NCBI GenBank assembly: GCA_024235135.1
Contig: JACKMZ010000002.1
Coordinates: 372,001-436,000, forward strand
Reading direction: 5' to 3'
DNA length: 64,000 nucleotides
DNA from: Gammaproteobacteria bacterium
Lineage (GTDB): Bacteria > Pseudomonadota > Gammaproteobacteria > Competibacterales > Competibacteraceae
Program-made: the position numbers and the translations under genes
Shown: in pieces, positions 1 through 8,733 of the stretch
Layout of the letters: each line of letters begins with the position of its first letter
Numbering within the stretch: position 1 is the first letter of the stretch
The notes under the pieces: model-generated
What the model saw: only the letters and a program-made list of their open reading frames with translations
What the model was told of the DNA's origin: nothing
Databases searched by the model: none

Positions 1-126
1 ATAGCGCCGGATGAGTTCGCCAGCTTGGCCGAAGACGTCATGGGCAACAAGCCCAAACCCGAGAAAGACGACCGCCGGCCCAGCTATCGGGATGTGCCTT
101 TCATCCCGCCGGACCAACGGCATTAG
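1..126 (+). CDS. C-terminal end of an unidentified protein (truncated by window edge)
   Basis: An open frame runs from the first base to a TAG at 124-126 and gives 41 residues, starting IAPDEFASLAED and ending FIPPDQRH. The composition is protein-like: charged, with a Lys/Pro-rich linker, and without the Arg/Ser/Pro bias of shadow frames. It stops 5 bp before the converging end of the GDP-fucose synthase gene. I do not recognise the family from this fragment. A polysaccharide-locus role is only suggested by the neighbours. Confidence 0.5.
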   Translation: MAPDEFASLAEDVMGNKPKPEKDDRRPSYRDVPFIPPDQRH

Positions 127-131
127 CCCTT

Positions 132-1073
132 TCAGCTTCGCAGTTCCGCCCGTTGACTCAGAAACCAGGCGTAGGTCGCGCGGATGCCTTCCGCCAGCGG
201 AATCCCCGCCTGCCAGCCCAGCGCGTGCAAGCGTGTTACGTCCAGCAGTTTGCGCGGCGTGCCATCGGGCTTCGTGGCGTCGAAAACCAGACGCCCGCGA
301 TAGCCGACGATATTCTTGATCAGTTCCGCTAGTTCCGCGATGGTCACGTCGTCCCCAACGCCCACGTTGACGATGTCTTCGCGATCATAGTGTCGCATGA
401 GAAACACGGCGGCGTCCGCCAGATCGTCCACGTGCAGAAACTCCCGGCGCGGACTGCCCGTGCCCCAGACCACCACTTCCTCCCGGTCCTGCTCCTTGGC
501 CAAATGAAATTTGTGCAATAGCGCGGGCAGGACGTGGGAAGTTTCCAGGTTGAAATTGTCGCCCGGCCCATACAAATTGGTGGGCATCAGGCTGATCGCA
601 TTGAAACCGTATTGCCGGCGATAGGCTTGGCAGAGTTTGATTCCGGCGATTTTGGCGACGGCGTACCACTCGTTGGTGGATTCCAGCGGGCCGGTCAGCA
701 GCGCGTCCTCCACCAGGGGTTGCGGGGCGAACTTGGGGTAGATGCAGGAGGAACCCAGGAACAACAACTTTCGGGTCCCGTAGCGGTAGGCGGCGTCGAT
801 AACGTGGGTCTGTATCTGCAGATTATCGCGAATGAAATCGGCCGGATAGGTGTCATTGGCGTGTATTCCGCCGACTTTGGCGGCCGCCAGAAAGACGTAA
901 GCCGGGCGGTATTCGGCGAAGAACGCGTCAACCGCGGCTTGCTCCGTTAGGTCCAATTCGGCGTGGGTGCGTAGCAGGAGATGGGCAAATCCTTCCTGAC
1001 GCAAGCGGCGCAGGATGGCGGAACCGGCCAGACCCCGGTGACCCGCCACAAAAATGGAATCCGTTTTTAGCAT
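132..1073 (-). CDS. fcl: GDP-L-fucose synthase (GDP-4-keto-6-deoxymannose epimerase/reductase)
   Basis: A short-chain dehydrogenase/reductase of 313 residues. The enzyme epimerises GDP-4-keto-6-deoxy-D-mannose at C3 and C5 and reduces it with NADPH to GDP-L-fucose for surface polysaccharide. The nucleotide-binding GHRGLAG motif is at residues 11-17. The catalytic Ser is in LGSSCIYP (about 108), and Tyr137 and Lys141 lie in EWYAVAK, close to the E. coli positions (Ser107, Tyr136, Lys140). The ATG at 1073 places the Rossmann motif correctly; the frame stays open nine codons further upstream. The partner GDP-mannose 4,6-dehydratase (gmd) is not in the window and may lie beyond the left edge. Confidence 0.93.
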   Translation of the reverse strand: MLKTDSIFVAGHRGLAGSAILRRLRQEGFAHLLLRTHAELDLTEQAAVDAFFAEYRPAYVFLAAAKVGGIHANDTYPADFIRDNLQIQTHVIDAAYRYGTRKLLFLGSSCIYPKFAPQPLVEDALLTGPLESTNEWYAVAKIAGIKLCQAYRRQYGFNAISLMPTNLYGPGDNFNLETSHVLPALLHKFHLAKEQDREEVVVWGTGSPRREFLHVDDLADAAVFLMRHYDREDIVNVGVGDDVTIAELAELIKNIVGYRGRLVFDATKPDGTPRKLLDVTRLHALGWQAGIPLAEGIRATYAWFLSQRAELRS

Positions 1074-1203
1074 TGTTGAGGTTCCAGGGGTTGGGGGCAA
1101 TCCCGATGTGGCGTGGAATTACCGACTGTTCGATGGGCGTCCATTATGATGGGTTCGGCCCGCCGCTTCATCCCGCCTGCGCCCAGGGACTGCTCGAAGG
1201 CAG

Positions 1204-2421
1204 TCAATGCGAGGCAACGCCTTCGAGCAAGGCCCGCCAAGCCGCGAGCGCCTGTTGTCCGCTGAAATGTCTTTCCAGTGCTTGGCGGGCGTTTGCGCCC
1301 CATTGTCGGCCCAGATCGGGATTGTTGGCCAGCTCGCCAATGATCTTGGCCAATTGCCGGCCATTATCCGGCGCCACCGTCGAGCCGCCGTGTTCCTGGG
1401 CCAGCAAGCGAGCGATTTCACCCTCGGCGTCACCCATGAACACCATGGGCCGCCCCGCGGCGGCAATGCCATAGAATTTGCTGGGCACGATAAAACCTTC
1501 CAATTCGGGTCTTAGGGAAATCAGATGCACGTCGGCCGCGCCGAGGCTTTGCGCCAGCCGTTCGCGGGGTTGATAGGGTTTGAAAGCGAGGTTCTCCAGC
1601 CGTCGGCGGACGGCTTCCCGTTCCAACCAGGTTTTGTAATAGCCATCGCCGATGATCAAGAAGACGATACGGGTCTGTTCTCGCAACAATTCGGCGGCCT
1701 GCAGCACGGCGCCGAAATCATGGGCCCGACCCAGATTGCCGGAATAGCCCACGACGAATCGATCACTCAGTCCCCAAGTGGCGCGCAGTGGATTGGCGGC
1801 CGCGGGGAGGGGTTGCACGGCGTCGGCGTCGGCCCAGTTGTGTATCACGGCGATGCGCGCCGCTGGAATGCGTTGTCCGGTCAGATAAGTCGCCATGCGT
1901 TCCCCTACCGCGACATTCATCGCCGCTTGGCGCAGCGAGGCATTGCGTAGCCCGCGTAGGCAGCGGGCCAAAATGCCGTTCATGGAGCGAACCCGCAAGG
2001 CCGAGGCGATTTCCGGAAACAGATCCTGCAGCCAGTTGACCAGGGGAGCGCGTCGCAGTCGGGCGATTCCAGCCGCCATCACGGAGATCAGCGGAGGATC
2101 GGTCTTGGCGACGATGACGCTGTCGGCGTTGGCCAGACGCCATAGACACCACGCGGCGCTGGTGTAAAAGGTCAGATAATCGAACATTCTGCCCGGCAGC
2201 CAGGCGCGTCCGAAACGGGATGTCCAGATACGGTGGATTCGCACGCCCCGCAGCGTTTCCTGGCGCGGTAACAGGGCGTTGGGAACGTCATAGCGTTGCC
2301 GGCTGGCGATGACGTCGACGCGCTTCCCGGCCTTGGCTAGAGAAAACGCCAAGTCACTGAGCATCTGACTGGTGGCGGAGAGATCGGGGTGAAAAAAGCG
2401 ATTGAGGAAAATGATGTGCAC
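1204..2421 (-). CDS. Glycosyltransferase family 4 (WcaI/WbuB-like)
   Basis: A GT-B fold glycosyltransferase of about 405 residues. The N-terminal acceptor domain begins HIIFLNRFFHPD, typical of WcaI/WbuB-like fucosyl or sugar transferases. The C-terminal donor domain has VVGYSGNLGRAHDF and a Glu-containing GFIVPSKFYGIAAAGRPM segment, the usual E-x7-E-like nucleotide-sugar site. It probably adds a sugar to a lipid-linked oligosaccharide at the cytoplasmic face of the membrane. I prefer the GTG at 2421 because family members begin at this HII strand; a TTG at 2481 would add 20 unlikely residues. It lies upstream of fcl on the same strand with a 130-bp gap. The exact donor and acceptor cannot be read. 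Confidence 0.85.
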   Translation of the reverse strand: MHIIFLNRFFHPDLSATSQMLSDLAFSLAKAGKRVDVIASRQRYDVPNALLPRQETLRGVRIHRIWTSRFGRAWLPGRMFDYLTFYTSAAWCLWRLANADSVIVAKTDPPLISVMAAGIARLRRAPLVNWLQDLFPEIASALRVRSMNGILARCLRGLRNASLRQAAMNVAVGERMATYLTGQRIPAARIAVIHNWADADAVQPLPAAANPLRATWGLSDRFVVGYSGNLGRAHDFGAVLQAAELLREQTRIVFLIIGDGYYKTWLEREAVRRRLENLAFKPYQPRERLAQSLGAADVHLISLRPELEGFIVPSKFYGIAAAGRPMVFMGDAEGEIARLLAQEHGGSTVAPDNGRQLAKIIGELANNPDLGRQWGANARQALERHFSGQQALAAWRALLEGVASH

Positions 2422-2536
2422 AGGTTTCGGTTTACCCGGCCCGCGGTCCCGCGGGGTTAGGGCGACCGGAGCATGATCCAATCGATGAGGAACTGCCTGA
2501 GCTGCGGATTGTAGAGATTATTCGGCGTGCTGAATA

Positions 2537-2564
2537 GGGCGAGTCGGATGAATCGAACTCGCCC
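2537..2564 (-). terminator. Inverted repeat downstream of the PstS-like gene
   Basis: GGGCGAGT at 2537-2544 pairs with ACTCGCCC at 2557-2564 around a 12-base loop, about 40 bp beyond the stop codon of the PstS-like gene on the minus strand. No T-tract follows. It may be a weak terminator or an mRNA 3'-stabilising hairpin separating this gene from the glycosyltransferase. Confidence 0.45.
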
Positions 2565-2602
2565 CATGCGGCTGATTGGTGAGGTTCGCTGCCGTTGCCA
2601 GG

Positions 2603-3655
2603 TTAGTTGTTGGAGGCCAGATGTCCGTTCCAGCCGAGTTTCGCCTTATTCACATTGCGTTCGGCCGTCTCCAGGGGAATCAGTCCATCGGCGGCGAGAT
2701 AGCCTTCAGGTCCCCAGGTCTGCTCCAGAGTGAATTCGTTCATGAAATCCTTGAGACCGGAAACCGTATTCCAATGCGCTTTCTTTACGTAGAGGTACAG
2801 CGGTTGCGACAGAGGGTATTCATCCACTGCGATTTTCTCGATGCTGGGCGTTACGCCGTCGACTGGCATGGCCTGCAATTGGTCGTTGAGGGCTTGCCAA
2901 TCACCGTATTTCAAAATGGCGACGGCGTTGGGGTGCTTTTGCAAGGCCTCCAAACGCTCGGGGCCGCTGGCTCCACCCTCGACGAGTCCGCTGTCTCGGC
3001 GAAGACTGCCACAGGCCGCCATATAGCCCGCCAGGGAGGAGCCCTTGAGCGCCTTGACTAATTCGTATTGCTCGCATACGGGCTCTACCAGCAAACTCCG
3101 GACGCTTTCCAGTTCGGGGGAATGCTTGGGTGGACCGATGACCACGATCGGCAAATCGGGTAAGGCCGGATTGATTTCGTGCCAGCTTTTATAGGGATTT
3201 TCCACCAGCTTGTCTTGGCCGCTGGGATCGGGTACCCGCTTGGAGATGGCTTTGTAAAGATCCTCGCGGGACAGCTGCAAGGTTTCCATCTGTCGATTGC
3301 CCGCTACCACCATGCCGTCATAGCCGATTTGCACCTCGATAAGATCCTTGACTTCGTTGCGCTTGCAGGTCGCCATTTCCTCTTGGCTGACGGGGCGTGT
3401 GGTGCTCACGATGTCGGGAAACTGGGGCCCGATGCCGGAACAGAACAAACTGATACCCTTGCCGTTTTCGGTGGCTTCGATCAGGGGGCTTTTGATGGGG
3501 GTCTTGCTGCCGAGATGTTCAGCCACCGCTACGGTATATGGATAAACTATGGGAGAACCGACAATTTTGAAATGATCGCGTCCGTCTTGGGCAAGAGTCG
3601 GAGTAGACATTACCATCGTTGCCACAACGGCACTCATCAACAATTTATGGTCCAT
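2603..3655 (-). CDS. PstS-like phosphate-type ABC transporter substrate-binding protein (orphan)
   Basis: A periplasmic binding protein of 350 residues. A Sec signal peptide starts MDHKLLMSAVV and ends near TPTLAQ. The mature part resembles PstS-like phosphate-binding proteins: IVGSPIVYPYTVAVAEHLG near the N terminus, then a GKGISLFCSGIG segment and IEVQIGYDGMVV. The ATG at 3655 is preceded on its strand by GGGAGC and fits the signal peptide; the longer frame to 3799 would bury it. No pstC, pstA or pstB lies nearby. It may serve a transporter encoded elsewhere, act in sensing, or bind a different oxyanion. A Pho-box-like repeat lies about 110-140 bp upstream. Confidence 0.85.
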   Translation of the reverse strand: MDHKLLMSAVVATMVMSTPTLAQDGRDHFKIVGSPIVYPYTVAVAEHLGSKTPIKSPLIEATENGKGISLFCSGIGPQFPDIVSTTRPVSQEEMATCKRNEVKDLIEVQIGYDGMVVAGNRQMETLQLSREDLYKAISKRVPDPSGQDKLVENPYKSWHEINPALPDLPIVVIGPPKHSPELESVRSLLVEPVCEQYELVKALKGSSLAGYMAACGSLRRDSGLVEGGASGPERLEALQKHPNAVAILKYGDWQALNDQLQAMPVDGVTPSIEKIAVDEYPLSQPLYLYVKKAHWNTVSGLKDFMNEFTLEQTWGPEGYLAADGLIPLETAERNVNKAKLGWNGHLASNN

Positions 3656-3766
3656 AACGAAGCTCCCGCTATCATGGTTAATATTTTTGTTAGAAGTGAA
3701 TTCGTACATTGCGGAAGCTACTCTAGGCGCTGTTTGTAAGGCCATGATGTCGCGGGGGAAACGTTT

Positions 3767-3792
3767 TGTAACAGCGTGTAACCGGGTTGTAA
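3767..3792 (-). promoter_or_regulatory. Pho-box-like direct repeats upstream of the PstS-like gene
   Basis: On the minus strand TTACA occurs three times with starts 10 and 11 bp apart (plus-strand TGTAA at 3767, 3777 and 3788). PhoB half-sites recur every 11 bp, and one natural E. coli pstS half-site is CTTACAT. The position upstream of a PstS-like gene suits phosphate control. The divergent gene at 3846 could also be affected. Confidence 0.4.
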
Positions 3793-3845
3793 AAGTCATT
3801 CGGATTGCGATTGGTCAATGCGTTTAGCAACGCGTGAAGGGGGAA

Positions 3846-4175
3846 ATGCGGATGAGGATCATGATCGGGCGAGTCGGCTTGTTGGGGGCGACGATATGCG
3901 TGATGGCCATGAGCTGTAGTGGAAAGGCGTTTGCGCAGGATTCGACGGATTCGACGACTAGCACGCAGTCAACCGTATACCTGCCGCCGCCGTCCTGTAA
4001 GAAAATCCGACGGGAAATCAATCGGCTGGTCACCGGGCAACCGGTCATTCAAAGCGACGCGGCGACCGGCGAAAGAAAATTGCTGAATGCGGAAGAACGT
4101 GAGGAAGCCTTGAAACAGGCCCAGGACCAATGGGCCTCTCGTTGCGATCCCCAACAGCGGACGCAAGGGGAATGA
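3846..4175 (+). CDS. Small secreted protein of unknown function
   Basis: A 109-residue protein. An N-terminal signal peptide (MRMRIMIGRVGLLGATICVM) has a likely cleavage site after AFA. A Ser/Thr-rich linker follows, then a short predicted helical domain with two cysteines (PPSCKKIRREI and ASRCDP) that could form a disulfide. The ATG at 3846 has a strong purine-rich ribosome site (GAAGGGGGAA) directly upstream. It ends 15 bp before the RNA methyltransferase gene and may be co-transcribed with it. I recognise no family. Confidence 0.65.
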   Translation: MRMRIMIGRVGLLGATICVMAMSCSGKAFAQDSTDSTTSTQSTVYLPPPSCKKIRREINRLVTGQPVIQSDAATGERKLLNAEEREEALKQAQDQWASRCDPQQRTQGE

Positions 4176-4190
4176 TTCCGGGCCGGCGCG

Positions 4191-5333
4191 ATGACCGGGC
4201 TTGACCGGCAGCCCACCTCGCTCCCGTTGGAAGCGGGTTGCGAACCCCGTTGTCGCGGTTGCGCCCACCGCTTATTGCCTCGCGCACAGAGCGAAGCCCA
4301 AAAAGAACGCTGGCTGCGACAGGCCCTGCACCCTTGGCGGGATGTGTTGGCTTCCCTGCAGGCGTTGGAGGGTCCGACGCGCGGGCGGTATCGGGACAGA
4401 GTGCGTTTATCCGCCGCCTGGCAGGACGAACATTGGCGGTTTGGCCTGTGGGCGCGCGATGAGTTGATCGCCATTCCCCGGTGTCCGGTGCATTCCGAGC
4501 GCGTGCGGGAAACATTGCGGGTTCTGGCCGCGATCTTGCCGCCGGCGCCGGAGTTTCCATTGGCCTTTTTCGTTCAGGCCGGCGCGCAGGTTACCCTCGT
4601 GCTCAAGACCCGAGAACAGCCGTCCCTCGCTTGGCTGGATGGCGGATTGCGCCAGACTCTAGCGGATATTGGCCTGGACGGACTGTGGTTGCATTTGCAT
4701 CCGGCGGCGGGGCGGCGTTTATTCGCCAAGAACGGCTGGCATTTATTGTGGGGCGTCACCCGTTCCCGCGATAGCCACGGACTGTGGCACGGCCCTGCGG
4801 CTTTTCAGCAACTGCTGCCGACACTCTATGAACGTGCCCTGGAAGAAGCCGAGACCTTCCTGAAGCCCGGCCCCCAGGATCGTTTGGTCGATCTGTATTG
4901 CGGTACCGGCACCACGCTGCGCCGTTGGCTGGATAGCGGCGCTCGTGTCATGGGCGTGGAATTGGCGGGGGAAGCCGTCGAATGCGCCCGCCTCAACGCC
5001 TCCGAGGCCGTGCTGCTCCGTGGCAAATGCGTGGAACGCATCCCTCAGTTGACGGCCTGGCTGAACGAGGGCGGGGATTGGGCGGGACGCCGCCTGTTGT
5101 ATGTCAATCCACCGCGAACGGGACTGGAACCGGAAATTCTTGCGTGGACGACGGACGTGGCCCGCCCGGAGCGCATCGCGTATTTGTCCTGCAGCGCCGG
5201 CACGCTGAGCCGCAATCTGGCGGTCCTGACGGAGTCTGGCTATGGTGTCGAGCGTATCACTCCCTATGACTTCTTTCCCGGCACCCGGCATGTGGAAACG
5301 CTGGTATCGCTGCGGCGTCTGGGGACAGTCTGA
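4191..5333 (+). CDS. TrmA/RumA-family RNA m5U methyltransferase, RlmC-like
   Basis: A 380-residue SAM-dependent methyltransferase, close to RlmC (m5U747 of 23S rRNA, 375 residues in E. coli). Four cysteines in a C-x3-C-x2-C arrangement (17, 21, 24) plus Cys98 match the [4Fe-4S] site of this family. No TRAM domain precedes them, which favours RlmC over RlmD. The SAM motif VDLYCGTGTT is at 233-242, NPPRTGLEP at 306-314, the catalytic Cys334 is in YLSCSAGT, and the general-base Glu is in FFPGTRHVET near the C terminus. The SCNP motif of better-known members reads SCSA here, but the nucleophile is kept. Confidence 0.85.
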   Translation: MTGLDRQPTSLPLEAGCEPRCRGCAHRLLPRAQSEAQKERWLRQALHPWRDVLASLQALEGPTRGRYRDRVRLSAAWQDEHWRFGLWARDELIAIPRCPVHSERVRETLRVLAAILPPAPEFPLAFFVQAGAQVTLVLKTREQPSLAWLDGGLRQTLADIGLDGLWLHLHPAAGRRLFAKNGWHLLWGVTRSRDSHGLWHGPAAFQQLLPTLYERALEEAETFLKPGPQDRLVDLYCGTGTTLRRWLDSGARVMGVELAGEAVECARLNASEAVLLRGKCVERIPQLTAWLNEGGDWAGRRLLYVNPPRTGLEPEILAWTTDVARPERIAYLSCSAGTLSRNLAVLTESGYGVERITPYDFFPGTRHVETLVSLRRLGTV

Positions 5334-5357
5334 GCGTCCCGTTCAGGAGCGTAGCCG

Positions 5358-7751
5358 TTGAGTTTCGAACGCCTAGCCAGCCTGATCGCTCCCGAGCAGC
5401 GTGATTATGCGCGCCGTCTCTATGACGAGATGACGGCGGCCGAGGGGGATGTCGACAGCGATCTGTTCCTGGCCCGTCTACGCGACCGGGGTCGCTTGGA
5501 TGAGGCCACGGTGCGCCGCTATCAACTCTTGGACGACACCATCGAACTGACGCGGGTTCTCGGCTGGCCATCTCCTGCGGTGGAGTCCACCGTGCGACTG
5601 ACGCGAACCGACGCGACGGATACCCAGCCTTATCCTGGGGGCTTTAGGACAGCGGCGGGTAGCGGCCTCGTCGCAACGCCGTCGGAACAGGCCGAAACGT
5701 CTCGTTACAATCTGCTGGGTCGGTTGAGCGCCGGAGCCATGGGCGAAATCCAACTGGCCAAGGATCGCGACCTGCGGCGCAAAGTAGCCTATAAACAATT
5801 GCTGGACGGCATCGAGGCCGTCCCCGGCCTGATCCAGCGGTTTTTGCTGGAGGCTCAGGTCATGGCGCAGTTGGATCATCCCAATGTGGTGCCGGTTTAC
5901 ACGCTGGAACAGGTGGCGAGTGGCCGCTTCGCCTATGCCATGAAGCTGGTGCGCGGCCATACCCTGGCGGAACTGATCGAGAACGCGCGCCGTTGTGTCG
6001 ATGAACAACGCGCGTTGCCCGCCGAACTGAGCCGGGAAACGCTGCTCGATCATTTTCTCAAAGTGTGCGACGCCATGGCCTATGCCCACGCCAAGGGCGT
6101 ACTGCATCGCGATCTTAAACCCGCCAACATCATGGTCGGGCAATTTCGCGAAGTCTATGTGATGGATTGGGGCTTGGCGCGAGTCACTGACGTGCCGGAC
6201 ATCGCTCACGATACCGATCCGGTGGAATCGCTGTCTCCGGTCGACGCCGATTCCGGCGACGCCCGCACCCGCATCGGGGACATTATGGGCACACCCAGTT
6301 ATATGTCCCCGGAACAGGCCCATGGCGACAACGCCCATCTCGACGCCCGCAGCGATCTCTATGCACTGGGCCTGATTCTTTTCGAATTGGTTAGCTTACG
6401 GCGGGCTCTGCACGCGCCGTCATTGGAGGCATTGCTGGAAGACGCCCGACGCGGCGCGATCCGGTCGCTGCAAGCGCCTTCGGCCGCTTTGAAAATACCG
6501 CGTGAGTTGCGCGCGATCGTCGCCAAGGCCACGGCGCCGTCGCGCTCGGAGCGTTATCCGAGCGTCGGTGAACTGGCCGATGATCTGCGCCATTTTCTTC
6601 AGAGCGATCCGATCACCGCCCTACCGGATACCGGATGGCGTCGATTGTTACGCTGGATCGGCCGACACCGCCAGGCGACCTTGCTGCTGCTGATGGGGGT
6701 GTTGCTGGTGGCTTTGAGCGCCATCAGTTGGATTTTTTATCAGCGGACCCTGACGCTCGCCGAAACTCAGGCTCATAAGGAACGGCTCAGCCATTATTTG
6801 ACCAGCGTGGCGGAGCAGAACCATCTCATCGAAAGGCGCTTTTTGATTTTCGAGGAATTGCTGGAAGGTCTAGCCAGCGCGGTGGTACAGGCCCGGCTAC
6901 ATGGCGCGCCTTCGGCCGAATCGTTGTATCTGGCCCAGGATTTCCTCTTGCCGGGACGGGCTCCACCGGATCTGGCGGCCGCCACCCGTTACGGAGGGAA
7001 AATGATCAGTACCGATTTTCCCGTACACTTTCTCTGGAGCGAAGCGCCGCCGGGTCCCGTGTTGCAGGCGACATTGAGCCGCGTCGCGCCGCTACGCTAT
7101 CAATTTCGACGCCTGTTCCTGCTCAGTCGCGACGAGCGTATTCAGCAACTGCCTTTATCCGATGCGTGGCATATCATCGGTGAGGAGGGCGTACCGCTGG
7201 TATGGGCCTATTATGCTTTGCGCGAGGGCTTGCTGGTGGTCTATCCCGGCCACGATATGAGTGACTTACCGGCTGACTACGATCCCCGACAGCGGCCCTG
7301 GTATCAGCAGGCCGCCGGGAAAAACGGCAAATTCTGGGGCCATCTTTATCGCGATCAACTGGGACAGGGCCTGCTGCTGACTTGCAGCATGTCCTTGTTC
7401 GGCGATTCCGGCCAGTTGCTGGGCGTGGCCGCGGTCGATGTCGATTTGAACTATGTCATCGAACGATTGATGAACATCGACGAGAAACGGGCGTTGGAAA
7501 GCTTTCTGCTCGACGCTGAGGGGCATATCGTGATCCGCTCCAGCGATCGGAATCGTGACCCCGCCGCGGTCGAGGCGCCGGATGGCCAGCATCGACCGTT
7601 ATATCCCTATCCAGATATCGTCGCCGATCTCCAGGCCGGCCATTTCGGCTACCGCGAGGTGGAGCGGGACGGGCGCACCTTGTGGATCGTCTATGATGAT
7701 CTGGAAACCCTGGGCTGGGCTTACGTCGTGGAATTCGAGCCGGATCTGTAG
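5358..7751 (+). CDS. Membrane Ser/Thr protein kinase with periplasmic dCache sensor domain
   Basis: A 797-residue protein. The PknB-type kinase domain spans about residues 116-400: a glycine loop (LGRLSAGAMGEI), catalytic HRDLKPAN near 249-256, the metal site as DWG instead of DFG (near 270), and GTPSYMSPEQA near 310. DWG is common in planctomycete-like kinases and need not abolish activity. One hydrophobic segment at about 438-462 follows. The C-terminal 330 residues contain a dCache-like sensor with the hallmark YDPRQRPWYQQA, so it should sit in the periplasm and bind a small ligand. Translation probably starts at the TTG at 5358, after CAGGAG. It lies 24 bp downstream of the RNA methyltransferase gene. 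Confidence 0.88.
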   Translation: MSFERLASLIAPEQRDYARRLYDEMTAAEGDVDSDLFLARLRDRGRLDEATVRRYQLLDDTIELTRVLGWPSPAVESTVRLTRTDATDTQPYPGGFRTAAGSGLVATPSEQAETSRYNLLGRLSAGAMGEIQLAKDRDLRRKVAYKQLLDGIEAVPGLIQRFLLEAQVMAQLDHPNVVPVYTLEQVASGRFAYAMKLVRGHTLAELIENARRCVDEQRALPAELSRETLLDHFLKVCDAMAYAHAKGVLHRDLKPANIMVGQFREVYVMDWGLARVTDVPDIAHDTDPVESLSPVDADSGDARTRIGDIMGTPSYMSPEQAHGDNAHLDARSDLYALGLILFELVSLRRALHAPSLEALLEDARRGAIRSLQAPSAALKIPRELRAIVAKATAPSRSERYPSVGELADDLRHFLQSDPITALPDTGWRRLLRWIGRHRQATLLLLMGVLLVALSAISWIFYQRTLTLAETQAHKERLSHYLTSVAEQNHLIERRFLIFEELLEGLASAVVQARLHGAPSAESLYLAQDFLLPGRAPPDLAAATRYGGKMISTDFPVHFLWSEAPPGPVLQATLSRVAPLRYQFRRLFLLSRDERIQQLPLSDAWHIIGEEGVPLVWAYYALREGLLVVYPGHDMSDLPADYDPRQRPWYQQAAGKNGKFWGHLYRDQLGQGLLLTCSMSLFGDSGQLLGVAAVDVDLNYVIERLMNIDEKRALESFLLDAEGHIVIRSSDRNRDPAAVEAPDGQHRPLYPYPDIVADLQAGHFGYREVERDGRTLWIVYDDLETLGWAYVVEFEPDL

Positions 7752-7782
7752 GTCTGTTCGAAACCTGGCCGCTGTCCGTCAC

Positions 7783-8595
7783 TTAACGCGGAATATCGTT
7801 CAACTTCCAGTCGTATTTCAGGAATACGATGTCGGCTTGTTCCGCGCGGATACGCTGGCGGATGCCGTCCTCGTCAGCCAGTGTATCGGCATAACGGGCG
7901 AAAACCTGGGGCAATGAAGTAAACTCTCGGTAACCGCTGGAGAAATCCTCCCGATACCAATCGAAAATCTTGGAAACCTCCAACTGGCCGGAAGTGGCGT
8001 TGTAACGGTTACGGGAACGATCCGCCAGGAAACGCTTGAAGCTATCTTCCAACTGCGCGTCCAGCCGTTGTGCGACATAGGCTTCGTCACGCAAGGCGGG
8101 ACAGCCTATGGAGGCGCAGACCACGGCCACATGGATGCGCGGCTCATCGTAAACGCCCTTGGCGCGGATCATGCCATGTTCAATTTCATCGAGGTTCCGA
8201 TGCTCGCCGAGTAGAGTGAAGAAACGCTGCTTCCACGGGCTGCGCAGCAACGAACCCAAATCCTTGATCGATTCGAGATTCGGGTAGCGTGTCAGGATCA
8301 GTTCGATGGTAAAGGCGTTGTAGGCATTGATCAGAAAGGCTAATTGCTGGGGTTTGCTCCAGGCGGAGAATTCCTGCCGGGAGACGGCGGACAGCGTTTG
8401 CAGATAGTTTCGCAGCGTGTTTTCATCTTGTTGGAAGCCGGCATAATCCACGCGTGACGCCGTGCCCTGGGCGATCCAGACGACATGTTTTTTCAACAAG
8501 GCATCCCATCGCAGGTGCTGCTGGTCGAAGGCCAGTACGGAATGGTTGGCAAGGCCGGTGACGAGAAAGAGTAAAGCCAGTAACGATTTTTTCAT
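7783..8595 (-). CDS. DUF547 domain protein, secreted
   Basis: A 270-residue protein. The Sec signal peptide is MKKSLLALLFLVTGLANHSVLA. DUF547 hallmarks are present: the FLINAYNAFTIELIL segment, a VYDEPRIHVAVVCASIGCPAL core with the conserved cysteines, and a C-terminal IFDWYREDF block. DUF547 proteins are exported and of unclear biochemical function; a thiol-hydrolase-like fold has been suggested from the Cys/His pattern. The ATG at 8595 is chosen because it starts the signal peptide; the open frame continues 107 codons upstream without protein-like character. It converges with the kinase gene. Confidence 0.85.
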   Translation of the reverse strand: MKKSLLALLFLVTGLANHSVLAFDQQHLRWDALLKKHVVWIAQGTASRVDYAGFQQDENTLRNYLQTLSAVSRQEFSAWSKPQQLAFLINAYNAFTIELILTRYPNLESIKDLGSLLRSPWKQRFFTLLGEHRNLDEIEHGMIRAKGVYDEPRIHVAVVCASIGCPALRDEAYVAQRLDAQLEDSFKRFLADRSRNRYNATSGQLEVSKIFDWYREDFSSGYREFTSLPQVFARYADTLADEDGIRQRIRAEQADIVFLKYDWKLNDIPR

Positions 8596-8733
8596 GATGG
8601 CCAACCAGAATGAGGGGCGTTTGCGAAACATACGGGGCAAGCGTCCGCTTGGATGCGTGGGTGACGATGGGCCCGTCCCGGCGTCCGTACGGACTCTGCC
8701 CGCCCAGCGATCTTTGAAAAGCTTGAAAACGTT

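Noticed and set aside
2544..2564. GTTCGATTC on the minus strand, like a tRNA T-loop
   Set aside because: No acceptor, D or anticodon arm can be built around it; it is the loop side of the terminator-like hairpin.
4045..4560. 171-codon minus-strand ORF across the small secreted protein and methyltransferase genes
   Set aside because: Arg/Pro/Ala-rich shadow frame opposite two well-supported genes.
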